Shown: in pieces, positions 10,625-22,540 of the stretch
Layout of the letters: the number at the start of each line of letters is the position of its first letter
Numbering within the stretch: the stretch's first letter is position 1
NCBI RefSeq assembly: GCF_964204645.1
Contig: NC_134034.1
Span: forward strand, 8,303,414 to 8,367,413
DNA: 64,000 nucleotides
Direction of reading: 5' to 3'
From: Tubulanus polymorphus
Taxonomy: Eukaryota > Nemertea > Palaeonemertea > Tubulaniformes > Tubulanidae
The notes under the pieces: model-generated
Seen by the model: only the letters and a program-made list of their open reading frames with translations
What the model was told of the DNA's origin: nothing
Database searches by the model: none
Translations under genes and position numbers: made by a program

Positions 10625-11942
10625 AACTAGGGGTCCAGGGACACCATGCCCACTCTGGAAGTGGTTCCAAATGCTCAACAATCTAACAATTTCAATATTC
10701 AACGCCCCCTGGTGACCATATACAAAAACCAATGACCTTGAAACTCACCACAATCATAGAACATGTCAGCAGCTACGATTTTGTAATTGATTGTGATAAC
10801 AAAATATGCCTCATTACCAATTTAATATGGAAGTACTAAGTTATTCTACTATTCAACGCCCCCTGGTGACCATATTCAAAACCCAATGACCTCGAAACTC
10901 ACCACAATCATAGAACATGTCATGAACTACAACTTTGCAATTGATCATGGTAACAAAATATGCCTAGGTACCAATAGAATAAGGAAATACTTAGTACTAT
11001 TCAACGCCCCCTGGTGACAATATAGAAAAACTAATGTCCTTAAAACTAGCAACAATCATAGATGATGTCATGAGCTACAACTTTCCAATGGATTGTGGTT
11101 ACAAAATATGCATAGGTACGAATATAATAAAGAAATGCGAAGATATTGTATTATTCAACGCCCCCTGGTGGCCATATACGAAATCCAATTACCTTGAAAC
11201 TCACCACAATCATAGCACACATTATGAGCTACAACTTTCTAATTGATTGTGGTAGCAAAATACACTTTTTTAGGTATCAATATAATGTGGAAAAACTTTT
11301 TCCCACTTACGAATGAGTACTGGTGACACCAAGATGGCCGCCAATTGCGTCATAATTGGCTGATGAAAAATACCTGTCTCAGGTATAAAACATCCCTTTC
11401 CAAAGAATACCCATCACAAATGGCAAACCAGTAGGAAGCTACAGGACTCAGGATTCGGGCCAAAATTAACATTTTTGGGCACTGAAAAGGTCATAGGACG
11501 ACCATCTTGAGTCCGATCGACCTAATTTTTGTTATGCTGATGGGCCCTGGGGGGATTCACATATATCCGAAAGATCAAGCTAATTGATCAAAGCGTCTTC
11601 AAAATTTCCCTCAAAAAGTTCAAAAATGTGTAAAAAGTGCTGATTTTGGCGAACAATGGCTGCCAGTCGGCCATCTTGATTCTGACAGGGCCTGTTTTTG
11701 GGCTGAAGATAGGTCTAGGGTAGATACATGTGTAACCCAAATATCAAGACGTTACCTTGAAGCGTCTTCAAAACTTCCAAAAATAACTGGATTCCGTCTT
11801 CGGACGGACGACGGACGAAAAGTGAACGCAATAGCCCGCTGGGACTAAAGTCCCAAGTGGGCTAAAAATGTTCGACCCCAGTATCCTAGGTACTATATAT
11901 AAAAAGACAAGGGAGCCAACTCTCCGTCAGATCGGTCGATAG
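10625..11942 (+). repeat. Dispersed ~1.3 kb repeat, copy B
   Basis: Second copy of the repeat at 2563-5213, without the Penelope insertion. Tandem units begin with ATTCAACGCCCCCTGGTG at 10697, 10851, 10999 and 11153 (spacing 154, 148, 154). The right part repeats the GGAAGCTACAGGACTCAG block and ends with the GGGACTAAAGTCCC palindrome. The last ~65 bp (about 11875-11940) also match the LINE 5' region at 18000-18070 in inverted orientation. Confidence 0.8.
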
Positions 11943-13626
11943 GTATGTCACTTCAACAGTTCGTAACTTCGTTATTGATAATCAAATCCGCTTTAAGAAA
12001 GATTATTCTTAAAGATAACGAATTTCTGCGTTAGACTGGGTGGTTTGAGAAAGATTTGAGTGCCTTTGAGATTGTTAAATCGTTCGATTAATCCGAAAAA
12101 AATCGGCAAAATCCGTCTGTACCGCACCAGCCTGGAAGTAAATATGACCATGATTTTTTAAAACAAATGGCGCTTTCGATCAGAAATTCTGAACCGATTT
12201 TTACAAACGAGGGCTTTTTGGAAAGCTTAGAATCGGATCTTACCTCTGCATATCGTTATTTCTGATTAAAATGAAAATCCTGTCTGTAGCGAACGCAAAA
12301 TTTGATCGAGATCGAAAACGGGTTTCAAAATCGCGACATGGCGGCCATTAATCATAGCTCCGCGCTTAATACGAAAATCGAGAATTCAAATAAAAAACTT
12401 TTGACGCGGAAACACATCGCAAATTTGACAAAATATCTTACATTTATGTAATTAATCTAAGAATAGGTATTTGTTGTAGTTATTCTTAAAATGCGCAAAA
12501 ATGTGATTAGAAAACATCGCGTTAAAGCATTGAGTGCGGTACTCATCAGCTGGCGCCACCATGCGGCGACCACGGTAATGAGAGGAGCCGTTTTTCAATC
12601 TCGGCCCGGTTTTATATTCCCTATGAACAAGATTATCAATTAAAACGGAAATAACGATATTCAGAAGTAAGTTCAGGGTCCAATCTTTCCAAAAAGTATT
12701 CGTTTGTAAAAATCGGTTCAGAATTTCTGGTCGAAAGCGCAGTTTGTTTTCAAAAATCATGGTCATATCACAGGCACTTGAATATGGGCTTTGATAATGG
12801 ATAAATATTTAATGATTCACCAGCGATACGTTGTTCCTACTTCGATAATCCGCCATGTTTTATAATATTTTACCCATGATGCAACGCGCGCCCGTCGTTT
12901 AACTATACTATACAGAAAGGCTGGAAACGATCCTATCTCCGTAATGCTTAAATCTACCCGCAATTATCGGGACAGCCGAACACTGCCGATGATTGCCGAA
13001 GTACGTCCTTAGTGTGAATTTTAATCCTGAAATATAGGCCCTAAGAAGCGCTCATAATTTCAATTGTAGATGATTATTTGGAAACATTGACACTGTTTTA
13101 GCTCCATTAAAGATTTTAACTGGCAACAAAATTGATTTTTTGAAAATTCGCGATGCCTCTTCGGGATTGCTGTGACGTCATCTGTCCCGATATTTGCGGG
13201 TAGATTTAAGCATTACGGAGATAGGAGCGTTTCCAGCCTTTCTGTATAGTATAGTTAGATACACGAGGAATGGGCATTGGATCATGGGTAAAACAGTTGC
13301 ATCATGGATAATTAAGATGGCAACCCCGTTGGTGTTTTTATCGTAGATTACGATAAATTATATCATTTTTGACGCACCAACAAGGTCAAAGCCCATATTC
13401 AAGTGCCTATGGTCATATTTACTTCCAGGCTGGTGAGGTACAGACGGATTTTGCCGATTTTTTCGGATTAAACGAACGATTTAACATTCTCAAAGGCACT
13501 CAAATCTTTCTCAAACCACCCAGTCTAACGCAGAAATTCGCTATCTTTAAGAATAATCTTACTTGAAGCGGATTGGATTATCAATAACGAAGTTACGAAC
13601 TGTTGTTGAAGTGACATACCTATCGA
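11935..13626. mobile_element. Foldback/MITE-type element with long inverted arms
   Basis: The left arm (about 11935-12260) is mirrored by the right arm (12640-12768 continued at 13412-13626). Outer ends read GTCGATAGGTATGTCACTTC and its complement. Without the nested element at 12769-13411 it would be about 1.05 kb. No transposase reading frame; the middle has no recognised function. Confidence 0.75.
12769..13411. mobile_element. Nested short inverted-repeat element (copy 1)
   Basis: Ends are CACAGGCACTTGAATATGGG and its near-perfect complement (one mismatch in the last bases). The 7-bp sequence GTCATAT at 12762-12768 and 13412-13418 is a target duplication, and removing the element rejoins the right arm of the surrounding foldback. 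A related copy lies at 42054-42645. Non-coding, superfamily not assignable. Confidence 0.8.
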
Positions 13627-14012
13627 CCTTGAACTTGAACTTTAATTTTATTATTATTATATTATTATTATATTATTATTATATTATTATTATTATATTA
13701 TTATTATACTTTATTCACGAATTAAATTACACTAGAAAATTACAACAAGATAATATAATAAAATAATGTAATTCAAGTTATTGCTCCATATAATACACAA
13801 GTTACATAGGAAATGACATGCAATAAAATATTAACATCAAGACACAGGGAAAACAGTACAAGAGTGGACATACATTTAAAATCGCTTTTATAATGGATAA
13901 CATAGGAATAGAGAATATTTACAAATAAAATATGTTAAACGTAAAACAAAATATAATACTACAGCAAGGAAACTAGGTGGCAATACAATCAAGTGAATAT
14001 AATATAAAAGAA

Positions 14013-17000
14013 TCAAAGTGTTGAACGGAGGGCAAGTAAAGAGTTAACTAGGTTACACATAAGGCTGGCAATTTCATAGTCTCCGTTGTTATAGGACATC
14101 AAAAATATGAATTTATCGAAAACACAAAAAGACTCAAACTCTGTGAAACATACAAATGAGGATAAAATGGAAACTCTGGCAGGATGAAGCGAGGGACACT
14201 CGAGTAAAAAGTGGGATTCGTCCTCAACGACTTTATTTACAGTACAGTAGAGGCAAAATCTCTCATTGGCTGGTAAAAATGGACGACAGTGACGCCCCGT
14301 CTCGATTCTAAGCTGATGGGAACCGAGACGCAGTTTGGAAAATTCGCGTCTTTTAAGGAAAGAGTTCGAAATAATATATTTTTCTAATTCAAAGCGTTTT
14401 TTAAAAAGTTTATAAGTTCTTAATTTGGGGTTGGAATTACTGTCGTTGATTTGAAATAGCCACGAAGAAGAATATAAGAGATACATTTTAGACTGGAGCA
14501 GCTTGATAATTTTATTGGGGTGGTTGGAGCCATGATTAGACCAAACACCATGAAGATCAAATGATTTTAGTATTGAGAAAATTCCAGAACACCAATTTGG
14601 GAGTGTGTCCATACATTGCACACAGTCCAGATAGGATTTATACACTAATGAGGCAGGATTCAATTTACAAAGACGAAACCAAAATTTAACCATCAGGGGA
14701 ATAAATGATATAAGCAAGGGGAACTGGCCTAAGTCGCCGCGAACAGCCGCATTAACGGACCTTTTGTTTACACCAAGTAAGTATTTGCCAAAGTTCAGAT
14801 AAAGCTTTTCGCAGGGCAGAGAGTTACAGGTGTTATAAAAATTAGAGGGTTCCAGCTTGGAATCAAAGAAGGAACACCAGACCTCAGTACAATAACCGAT
14901 AATGGGACGGATAAGGCTGTTAAAGAGAAAATATGCAGTAGAGACACAATCCCTGATATTAATAGTTTTTAATTTAAATAGGGCCTTAGAAGCACATTCA
15001 AGCAGGAGGTCACATGCATTATTAAATTTACCAGAAGGAGTGAACGTGATACCTAGATAACAATAGCTGTTGACAATTTCGATTGGAGAGCCTGAATAGA
15101 AGAAAGAAAGTTTGCTGATGATCCGACCCCCCTTATTGAATATAATTATTTTAGTTTTGGCAAGGTTAACAGATAGACCCCACGTATTACAATAAAGGGC
15201 CAGTTTATTAAGGGCACACTGTACACCAGAGTGGGATTTGCTAATAATGACAAGGTCGTCGGCATAAAGTAAGCAGTTTATATCTACATCATGTAAGGAA
15301 ACCGGGTCACATTCGTCAAAGATAAGGGGAAGATCACTTATAAATAAATTAAACAGGATAGGACTTAGTACACAACCTTGTTTGACACCAACATTGGAAC
15401 CGATGACAGAGCTAAAATCACCGTTGCTTTTTACTACATATTTCACATCAGAATAAATATTTTCAATAACATATAGAAATTTACCACCTATGCCCAGTTG
15501 AGACAATTTAGATAGAAGGGCAGTACGTTGGATGGAGTCAAAAGCAGACCGGAAGTCGACAAAGCAGCAGTAGAGTTTTTGTTTAGAGAGTTTTTTGATA
15601 TATTTGTCAATGATTGTTTTAAGGGTTAATATGTGGTCGGCAGTGCGCATACCTTTCTGGAAACCAATTTGGCACTGAGGGATGAGATGGTTGGTAAGTG
15701 AAAAGTCATAAAGGCATTGATAGAGAACACTACAAAAAAGTTTACATAGATTGCTACTGACAGCAATCCCCCGATAATTAGAACAAAGATTTCTGTCCCC
15801 TTTTTGAAAACAGGGTGAAGGATATTACAGCGCCAGGGGTCAGGAAAAACACCGGTCGACAGAATTTGGTTAAAGATTTTATGGAGTACAGGGAGCAATA
15901 GGCTATGGCCAGCCTTAATCATTTCGTTACATATATTATCAGTGCCATGGGCTTTGCCACACCTGAGTTTTGAGATAGCAGAGGAGATTTCATTGAAGGA
16001 AATCTCGTGGTTCAGGGGCGACGTAGAATGATTATGGCAGGCTAGTATGGATTCAATTCTATTTTCGGAGAGAGGATGAATGTTGCCAAGAGAGGTATTA
16101 AGGAGACTAGTGAAGTGACTTGACCACTGGGCTAAACTTATATTAGACTTAAACGAGGGTTTGTCAATGTTTCTTAGGTTATCAAATAAATTCCAGTATT
16201 CTCTGGGGTCTTTGGAACGGAGTAGCTCCATCTGAGAGAGAATGAGGTTTTTATAAGACGACTTTTTGCGATTTAGGAGGGTTTTATACTTCTTCTTCAA
16301 CAAACGGAATCTACAGAGCAAACGGTGGTCATAAGGGTGTTTACGAAGATAAGGAGCAAGGGACAGGATCTCTTTCTTGAGAGCGGAGCATTCAGAGTCA
16401 AACCATTTATTAGAACGACTAGTGAGGTGTGGAGGTCTCGCTTTAGCTTGGTTAGGACGTTTACGCTTAATGCCAGCTTTCAGACAGGCTTTATCAAAAA
16501 TAGAACAGAGATCGGTGACATTATTATTGACGTCAGCTTGACTGTTGGTTAGAGATGAGATGTCCTTCGAAACGTCATGGGAAGCGAGCGCAGCCATGAA
16601 TTTCGTATCGTCACCACGGTTCCAAATAACCTTCACAGATGAATTTTGATGCGAGTCAGTAGAGGAGGGAACCGAACACTCGACACTAAAACGCGCAGAG
16701 ATAACAGTGGATAGTACACAATGGATGGAGTATAGGTTGGGGGAGTCAACGTGAAACAGGTCAATGATTGGCAACATATCAACCGAGCAGATAGAGTAAT
16801 CGATGACACTGGGAGAACCAGAGTGGCTGTAACAGGTGAAGGAGCCTAAGGTATCACCCAGGCAACGGCCATTTAATATACGGAAGCTAGAGTTTTTACA
16901 CAGATTAAGCAGATTTTTACCATGGGCATCAATAGGGTGGTTGTCCGAATTGTATCTACGCAAAACCTGATCAGCTAGCGGGTCAATGTAGTCAGAGATA

Positions 17001-17557
17001 TCAGTGTTGTTAGGGATATCACTACAGTAGTCAGGGTAGGTAGCCGTTTTGGCATTAAAATCGCCTAAAAGGAGACAATGACCCTTGGCCGAATAAAATG
17101 CTAGATCACTTTCTAAGAGATCAAAAATATCGTCACCCAGTTTAGAAGCCGTGGAAGAAAGGGGGCTTATGTAGACCACAGCTAAAAAGATATCATATTC
17201 TAGATTGAAAAAGGATTTACAGAGCCGAACCCATAACAGTTCATTCGAAGTGACGGGAAGGACCTTGACCCCTTCCTTAATCTCGTCTTTGATAAGAATA
17301 GCAGTACCACCATAATTGCGGGAGGCGTTTTTACTTCGCGGACGGATGTTTTGGAAAATTTTGTAGCCCTCAAAGTCTAGAATATCATCTTTTGAACAGT
17401 GTGTCTCCACAAGCCCAAAAATATCGTATTTACAGATAATACTTTGAATATCAACATTTGATAGTTTACATGTGCGATGGCCAGCAATTCTGCTGTGGAG
17501 GCCATCAACATTCCAAAAACCACAACTAATTCTGCTAAGAAATTTCGAGGGTGACAT
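14013..17557 (-). pseudogene. LINE ORF2: endonuclease and reverse transcriptase, one frameshift
   Basis: Starts at the ATG at 17557 (MSPSKFLSRISCGFWNVDGL). The N-terminal ~280 residues are an APE-type endonuclease (WNVDG, VETHC, LLGDFNAK, VIDYSI). The reverse transcriptase follows: KCGKAHGTD-like fingers, PVFKKG, then in another frame FVDFRSAFDS, KQGCVLSPILFNLF and the catalytic LLYADDLVI. The C-terminus has a zinc-like CLYC...H...C motif. The frame breaks at the four-base C run 15797-15800 (plus strand): one extra base there would restore one long frame. Apart from that lesion I saw no internal stop. Confidence 0.88.
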
Positions 17558-17758
17558 GAATAAATGAGACTAAATAAGAGGAGGAAAATCCGAGAACACA
17601 CCAATTATACACAAAAGCTAGAATAGGATAAAAGCACACAATATCAATAGAACAGATAAAATAACGCGAAAGGATATACAAACTAGTAATGAGTAACAGG
17701 ATTTAAGTAACTTAAAAGTAAGTTTAATACTACACGTAGGGAGCACCATGAAAAGAGC

Positions 17759-18060
17759 CTAGCGACGGTCCCTGAAAACAGATTGCAGCAAATTTCCGAG
17801 CTGGTGAACGATTTCACCAGAGAACGAACTGTAGTTGTTATTGAAGTTACCAGTACCGTTACGGACCGGGTTCGAGCGATAATTGAATGAGCGTTTGTTA
17901 AAAACCGGATTTGGAGCGCGTCGATCAGGATTACGAGAGGATGTTGAAGTAGGTCGGTTTCTGGACTGGAACGTATGAGCGGCATCAGTAGGATGATCAG
18001 TTGGACGACCGATCTGACGGAGAGTTGGCTCCCTTGTTTTTTTATATATAGTACCTACAG
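17759..18060 (-). pseudogene. LINE ORF1 C-terminal part
   Basis: A minus-strand frame reads TREPTLRQIGRPTD, then SRNRPTSTSSRNPDRR, and ends VFRDRR with a stop at 17761-17759. Its Arg/Asn/Ser-rich, low-complexity composition suits the RNA-binding tail of a LINE ORF1. No complete start or zinc knuckle is visible, so it is probably 5'-truncated or disrupted upstream. Confidence 0.45.
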
Positions 18061-18072
18061 GATACTGGGGTC

Positions 18073-19301
18073 AAAAATTTTTTTTGTCAGGTCCCTGTGG
18101 TCATCCCTAACGAGTAACGTTTGTATACGGTCATCCTTTATTACCGAGATGACGTATTTCCGAAAAGCTTACCACCAACGATTGGATTCTACTAACTACC
18201 CACGGGCCTACTTACATTTCTTTAACCCTCGCAACTCCAACTTCGTGATGGCTCAGTCCATCAACGGCTTTGTCTTCTTCTAATTTTTGATGTGAACTTT
18301 CCATAATTATTTCTCTTTCAGCCAGTTTCGGGTCGCAGCGCGCAGTTTAACCTGAAAAACCCGGAAATAAATAAACAAAACAAACGTTACCCACGTGCGT
18401 GGCGTTGTGGTTCGAGATATATCACATCTAACAGAGTAAGCATCTATCGATGTAGATGTTCACGTTCGAATCCCATATAATGAATATTTTAGATACTGCC
18501 TATCGCTAGTCGAACAAGCGTACCATATATCACTCAATAATCCCCGTGAAGAACCATCCCTGTTTGAATTTTTTTCGGAAATCATTTCTAAAAATAACGA
18601 ACACCAGTTGAGTCGAATACGCACGTGGCAAAACCTGGCTATCTGTTTATAATCGCTCTCTACGGCGCTCTCTTGTTGTACAATTTGAGAAATACATCTT
18701 ACTTATGTACATAACTGAAAACTAGCTTCACGCGATTTCAATGACGGATGATAAGATTAAACCACTATCACCGTATGTAGATTAAAAGGTTTTTGAAAGC
18801 GAATTTATCCGCACGAGGTCACACACTGACTAGGGGTGCCGGCCCGGAGATTATGTTCCTTTAATTTTTTGATTTGAAATTCTCGATATTAAAAAGACTT
18901 CAATCAGTACATAGCGGGTTTTTATCTTATATTTTCACCACATCGCAGATATCGTTCTTATGAGAAAAAAAAGATATTCGATTCATGTGATTGTCATGGA
19001 TTCAGTACCGTAACTGGCGGCTATGAGGCCAAACTCCGGCTTCTGTAATCCATTTTAATGGCCCTGATGAACAAATAACCGTACCTAATTTTTCTATTCC
19101 CATCTGATCAGCGCCAGTTATCGAACTGTACCGGGAAGCAAAAACGAATAGACGAGAAAGATGTCTGTGGTAGGCCTACCATCTGAAAATAGATCGCTTC
19201 TTTCAAAGAACAATTAGGAAAGCCTACCGTAGTCCTATACCAGTTGATATTTGTAATGATATATATGTTGTTTATTCTAGGTTTGTGAATATCTTGTGAC
19301 C
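18073..19301. other. Intergenic, upstream of the sulfotransferase-like gene
   Basis: No gene recognised. An open frame ends at 18283 (...HFFNPRNSNFVMAQSINGFVFF) without a known match, and an AATAAATAAA string follows near 18367. A splice acceptor-like TTTATTCTAG at 19271-19280, 21 bp before the ATG at 19302, suggests a non-coding 5' exon of the next gene further left. Confidence 0.3.
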
Positions 19302-20999
19302 ATGGGACGTGTAGCACGACGCCGACACGCGATATTTGTCTTTCAGTCGTTGATCTTAGTGACTACGCTCTTCACATTAAGTCTATGGCTTAAATGTAAT
19401 AGGTTTGTTCCCCGCCGTATTATTCCTAGGCCTACGAAGCAATGAATATACGCCTGAGAATGTTTTGTTTTTTTTTTCAAATAGCCAATAAGCTTACTCT
19501 CCTCTAAACACTATCAAGCCGGCTTCAAGTCTTCATCGGACGTTGATGTACCCGTTATTTCAATCGAAAAGCCTGTACATACGCACCTAAGTCGGATTTT
19601 TGATAATTCGTTGATAGTTGATAGTCGTTGACATTTTATGGTCCCAAATGATCAGATGCATAACGCATGGCTCGAACAGTAAAAGAAACGTGCGCCCTAT
19701 AGGGATAGATTGCGGTCAACTTTCAATTATACTGTAATGTGTTCATGTTAGATTGACATGCGTGCATTAACACGAACTGTTAATTACTATAATAATAATG
19801 ATAATACACTATTTGTCTTCACGGAATAGAGATGAAGCAAAGTCAAGATACCCTCGTAGCATTATCTTTGATAATATTTCTTATAAACGTCCACTTTCTC
19901 TAATTCCAGCAGCAAGGTGCTTCCTTCGAGAGATACAGAATCACATTTCGAGCGGCCATCCCAACGCAAAAATTGTAGACCGCAAAAGAATGTCGTTTTC
20001 ATCAAAACTCACAAATGTGGTTCCAGTACTATATCCAATATAATCCTGCGCTACGGCATGCGATACGGACTCGACTTCGCGTTGCCCGTGATCGATAACG
20101 GACACCTGGGCTGGCCGGAATCAATTCGTCCCGAACACGTGGAGCCATTGCCACCCGGCCGCGTTTATAATATGGTGATACATCATTGCACTTACAACGA
20201 AACCACGTTTAAACGTATGATGCCTAGAGACGCCAAATATATATCAGTCGTTCGAGAGCCATTCGCACAATTTTCGTCAGCTCTGAATTATTTTTTCGAA
20301 GAGATAGGTCAATTACGATTTGAAACGAATAATCGCGTGAGAGAATTTCTATCCAACCCCCAAAAATATGAACGAAAGTTGAGCTTTAAATTCGCATCGG
20401 TCCCCTTCGGAAAGCGATCTATTACGAAAAATTTCATGTCTACCGAGTTGGGATTTGAAGTACGTAACAGTAACAACGAACTAAAAATTCAAGAATTCCT
20501 TAGTTCAGTCTTAGAAAATTTCGATCTTGTTATGGTTTTTGAATATTTTGAGGAGAGTGTTATTTTGCTGCGGAGGTTGCTTTGTTGGACGATGTACGAC
20601 GTTATTCACTTAGGTGTAAATCGCCGACACACTATCAGCGGCGATGCGAGAAACAAAGCAGCAGTCAGTAATCGTTTGCGAGAAATCCATCGGTATCACA
20701 GCAATGTCGATTACCGTCTGTACCACATAACGAACGATAGCTTCTGGAATAAAATTGCTAAAGAGGGGCCTGCATTTTTTGACGAAGTACGACACTTCAG
20801 ACTCGTTTTGAAAAGTGTGCGAAAATTCTGCCGAGAAAAGAATCACCATATATTGACAGTGGAACAATCGCGTTGGAATCGAGAATTCCCAGTGGATTTA
20901 AGAGAATGCGCATCTATGCGGAAACTACCAAAAAAATTCACATTTGATATAGGTAGATTGATGAACCTGCCTAAATATGGCACACGGCCTGACGGATAG
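19302..20999 (+). CDS. Galactose-3-O-sulfotransferase-like protein
   Basis: A Golgi type II enzyme that would move sulfate from PAPS to the 3-OH of galactose on glycolipids or glycans (family knowledge). Two exons: 19302-19402 and 19910-20999, joined through AG|GTTTGT and TTCCAG with matching phase, giving about 396 residues. Exon 1 encodes a short basic cytoplasmic tail (MGRVARRRH) and a hydrophobic signal anchor (FVFQSLILVTTLFTLSLWL). Exon 2 holds the 5'-phosphosulfate loop (FIKTHKCGSSTISNI, about residues 64-77) and the 3'-phosphate motif (KYISVVREPFAQFSSALNYF, about 143-162). VIHHCTYNE is also typical of the Gal3ST family. The length is normal. Which Gal3ST paralogue cannot be told. Confidence 0.88.
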
Positions 21000-22540
21000 G
21001 AGAATCCACCCGTGGATTAAGGCATTTCTCGTTGATTGATTAAAGCGTTTCGAATGCACATAATGTTTATATGTATATGTTTTTGATCTTAAAGTAGGGA
21101 TTGTCCCCGTTATTTATTCAATTGGTTGGTAAATTTCGTTTGATTTTTCGTTTAAGTGTCCCTTACAGACCCACCACACCTGCCGGGAGTGAAACAGGGG
21201 GTTTGATTTTGAAATCGGAAATCGAAGTACAGATGTAGTTGTGTGATCGGCGGTCGAGTTAACAGAATATTTTTAAATCGAAGTACATAATTGGAAATTC
21301 GGTTCCGGTTCATCCAAACAGTCTTCCATTCAGTCTGAACCGGCAAGCGACTGATTGGGATGAATTTTTCTGGCTGGCAAATTTAATACATTGATATTCT
21401 GGAAATAGCTATATTACAAGGTTTGAAGATCATTTTGTCCACTTTTATATTTTTTGGTCGTTTTCTACGTGTAAATAGTCGGATAGTTTATTGTGGTTTT
21501 TTCTCGGGTAGATGTTGATGTAGAAATCCTCTAAGTTGATGATCCCGCGTGTTGACTAGATAGGAGGAAAGCACATTACGAAACGCAAATTTTCCAGATG
21601 AGAGTATGGCCCTGAGGTATCCGAAGTGTAGTTGTATGACATCGACGGTGCAGCTCCGGTGAGGATGGGTTTCTCCGTCAAGGGTTGCGCAGTTAGTACT
21701 TCACATCTGGTGCTGAATTTTCCTAAAAGTAAAAGTTTTACACTAGGAGCAGTTTTGTGTTTCTAATATACATTGCATAGTTAGGTCCTTGAATGTATCG
21801 CAATCAAACGGACAGTGCTATGCGCATTGATAGACCAGAGTCAGTAAGAAAGCGGCACAGACACATGAATATTGAATACATGTTTGTACACTTACATATA
21901 TACAGTCTCGATCAGGTTTTATTCACATTGTCAGGATTAGGTTTTTGGAAGTTTTTAATTTGACTGATGTCAAGAGGCAACTTTCCAGTCACCATTGCGC
22001 GTACCATGAATCTATGTCATGAAAATAAATTTTGATGATGTATCCATTATGGTAGGGACCGTACAAATAAGGAATAATGTTCAATTCACCTGAAGGTAAT
22101 CTGGTGCAGATCCAGGTTTTTGGAATGGGGCACAATTTTGCATTAAGAAATACCGTAAAAAACACAGACACCACGATTGGTGCGGGGTTGGGAAGCTTCG
22201 CGGGGAAAATTAGAATGTTTACTTGCATTGTGAGGGTATTTTCACAATGTATTTCAACAAAAAATCATATGCCTATGATCAGGAATTGTGTGGGGCGCTC
22301 GTCCGTTTCCAATGGATGCATGCCTGGAAATAATAGTGATTTCCATAGTGACGTGTTTGCAAGATTACTTCGCTTGGTAACGAAGTTAATGATGAATTAG
22401 GATGTACTATCGGTGTTCGAGAACGTTCAGATGGTATAGGCGATGGCAGGTAAATAATAGTAACAACGAGAGGAAATATTTTTTGAAATCGACTGTTGTT
22501 CTTGTATTGACAAACGAAATATACACGATAATCGTTTCAG
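21000..22540. other. Intergenic between sulfotransferase-like and kinase genes
   Basis: No recognised gene. An open frame at 22077-22400 (begins MFNSPEGNLVQIQVFGMGHN) has no known motif; it could hold an upstream exon of the kinase, but no splice-phase argument supports that. Confidence 0.3.

Larger units (their letters stand above)
13640..18072 (-). mobile_element. Non-LTR retrotransposon (LINE), minus strand
   Basis: Order on the minus strand: an ORF1 tail, an endonuclease/reverse-transcriptase ORF2, a short 3' UTR and an A/T-rich trinucleotide-like tail (13643-13716, ATT/ATA repeats on the plus strand). The tail of TAA-type repeats and the Cys/His motif at the ORF2 C-terminus suggest the I-group (Nimb or Vingi-like), but this is tentative. 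The 3' tail almost abuts the foldback element ending at 13626. The exact 5' end is uncertain; 18072 is where similarity to the repeat-B tail stops. Confidence 0.8.

Noticed and set aside
17975-18283. Open frame of 102 codons on the plus strand
   Set aside because: Overlaps the antisense of the LINE 5' region in its first half and has no recognisable motif.
18398-18480. tRNA-like A and B boxes (GGCGTTGTGG, GTTCGAATCCC)
   Set aside because: No acceptor or T-stem pairing and the box spacing is too long; at most a SINE relic.
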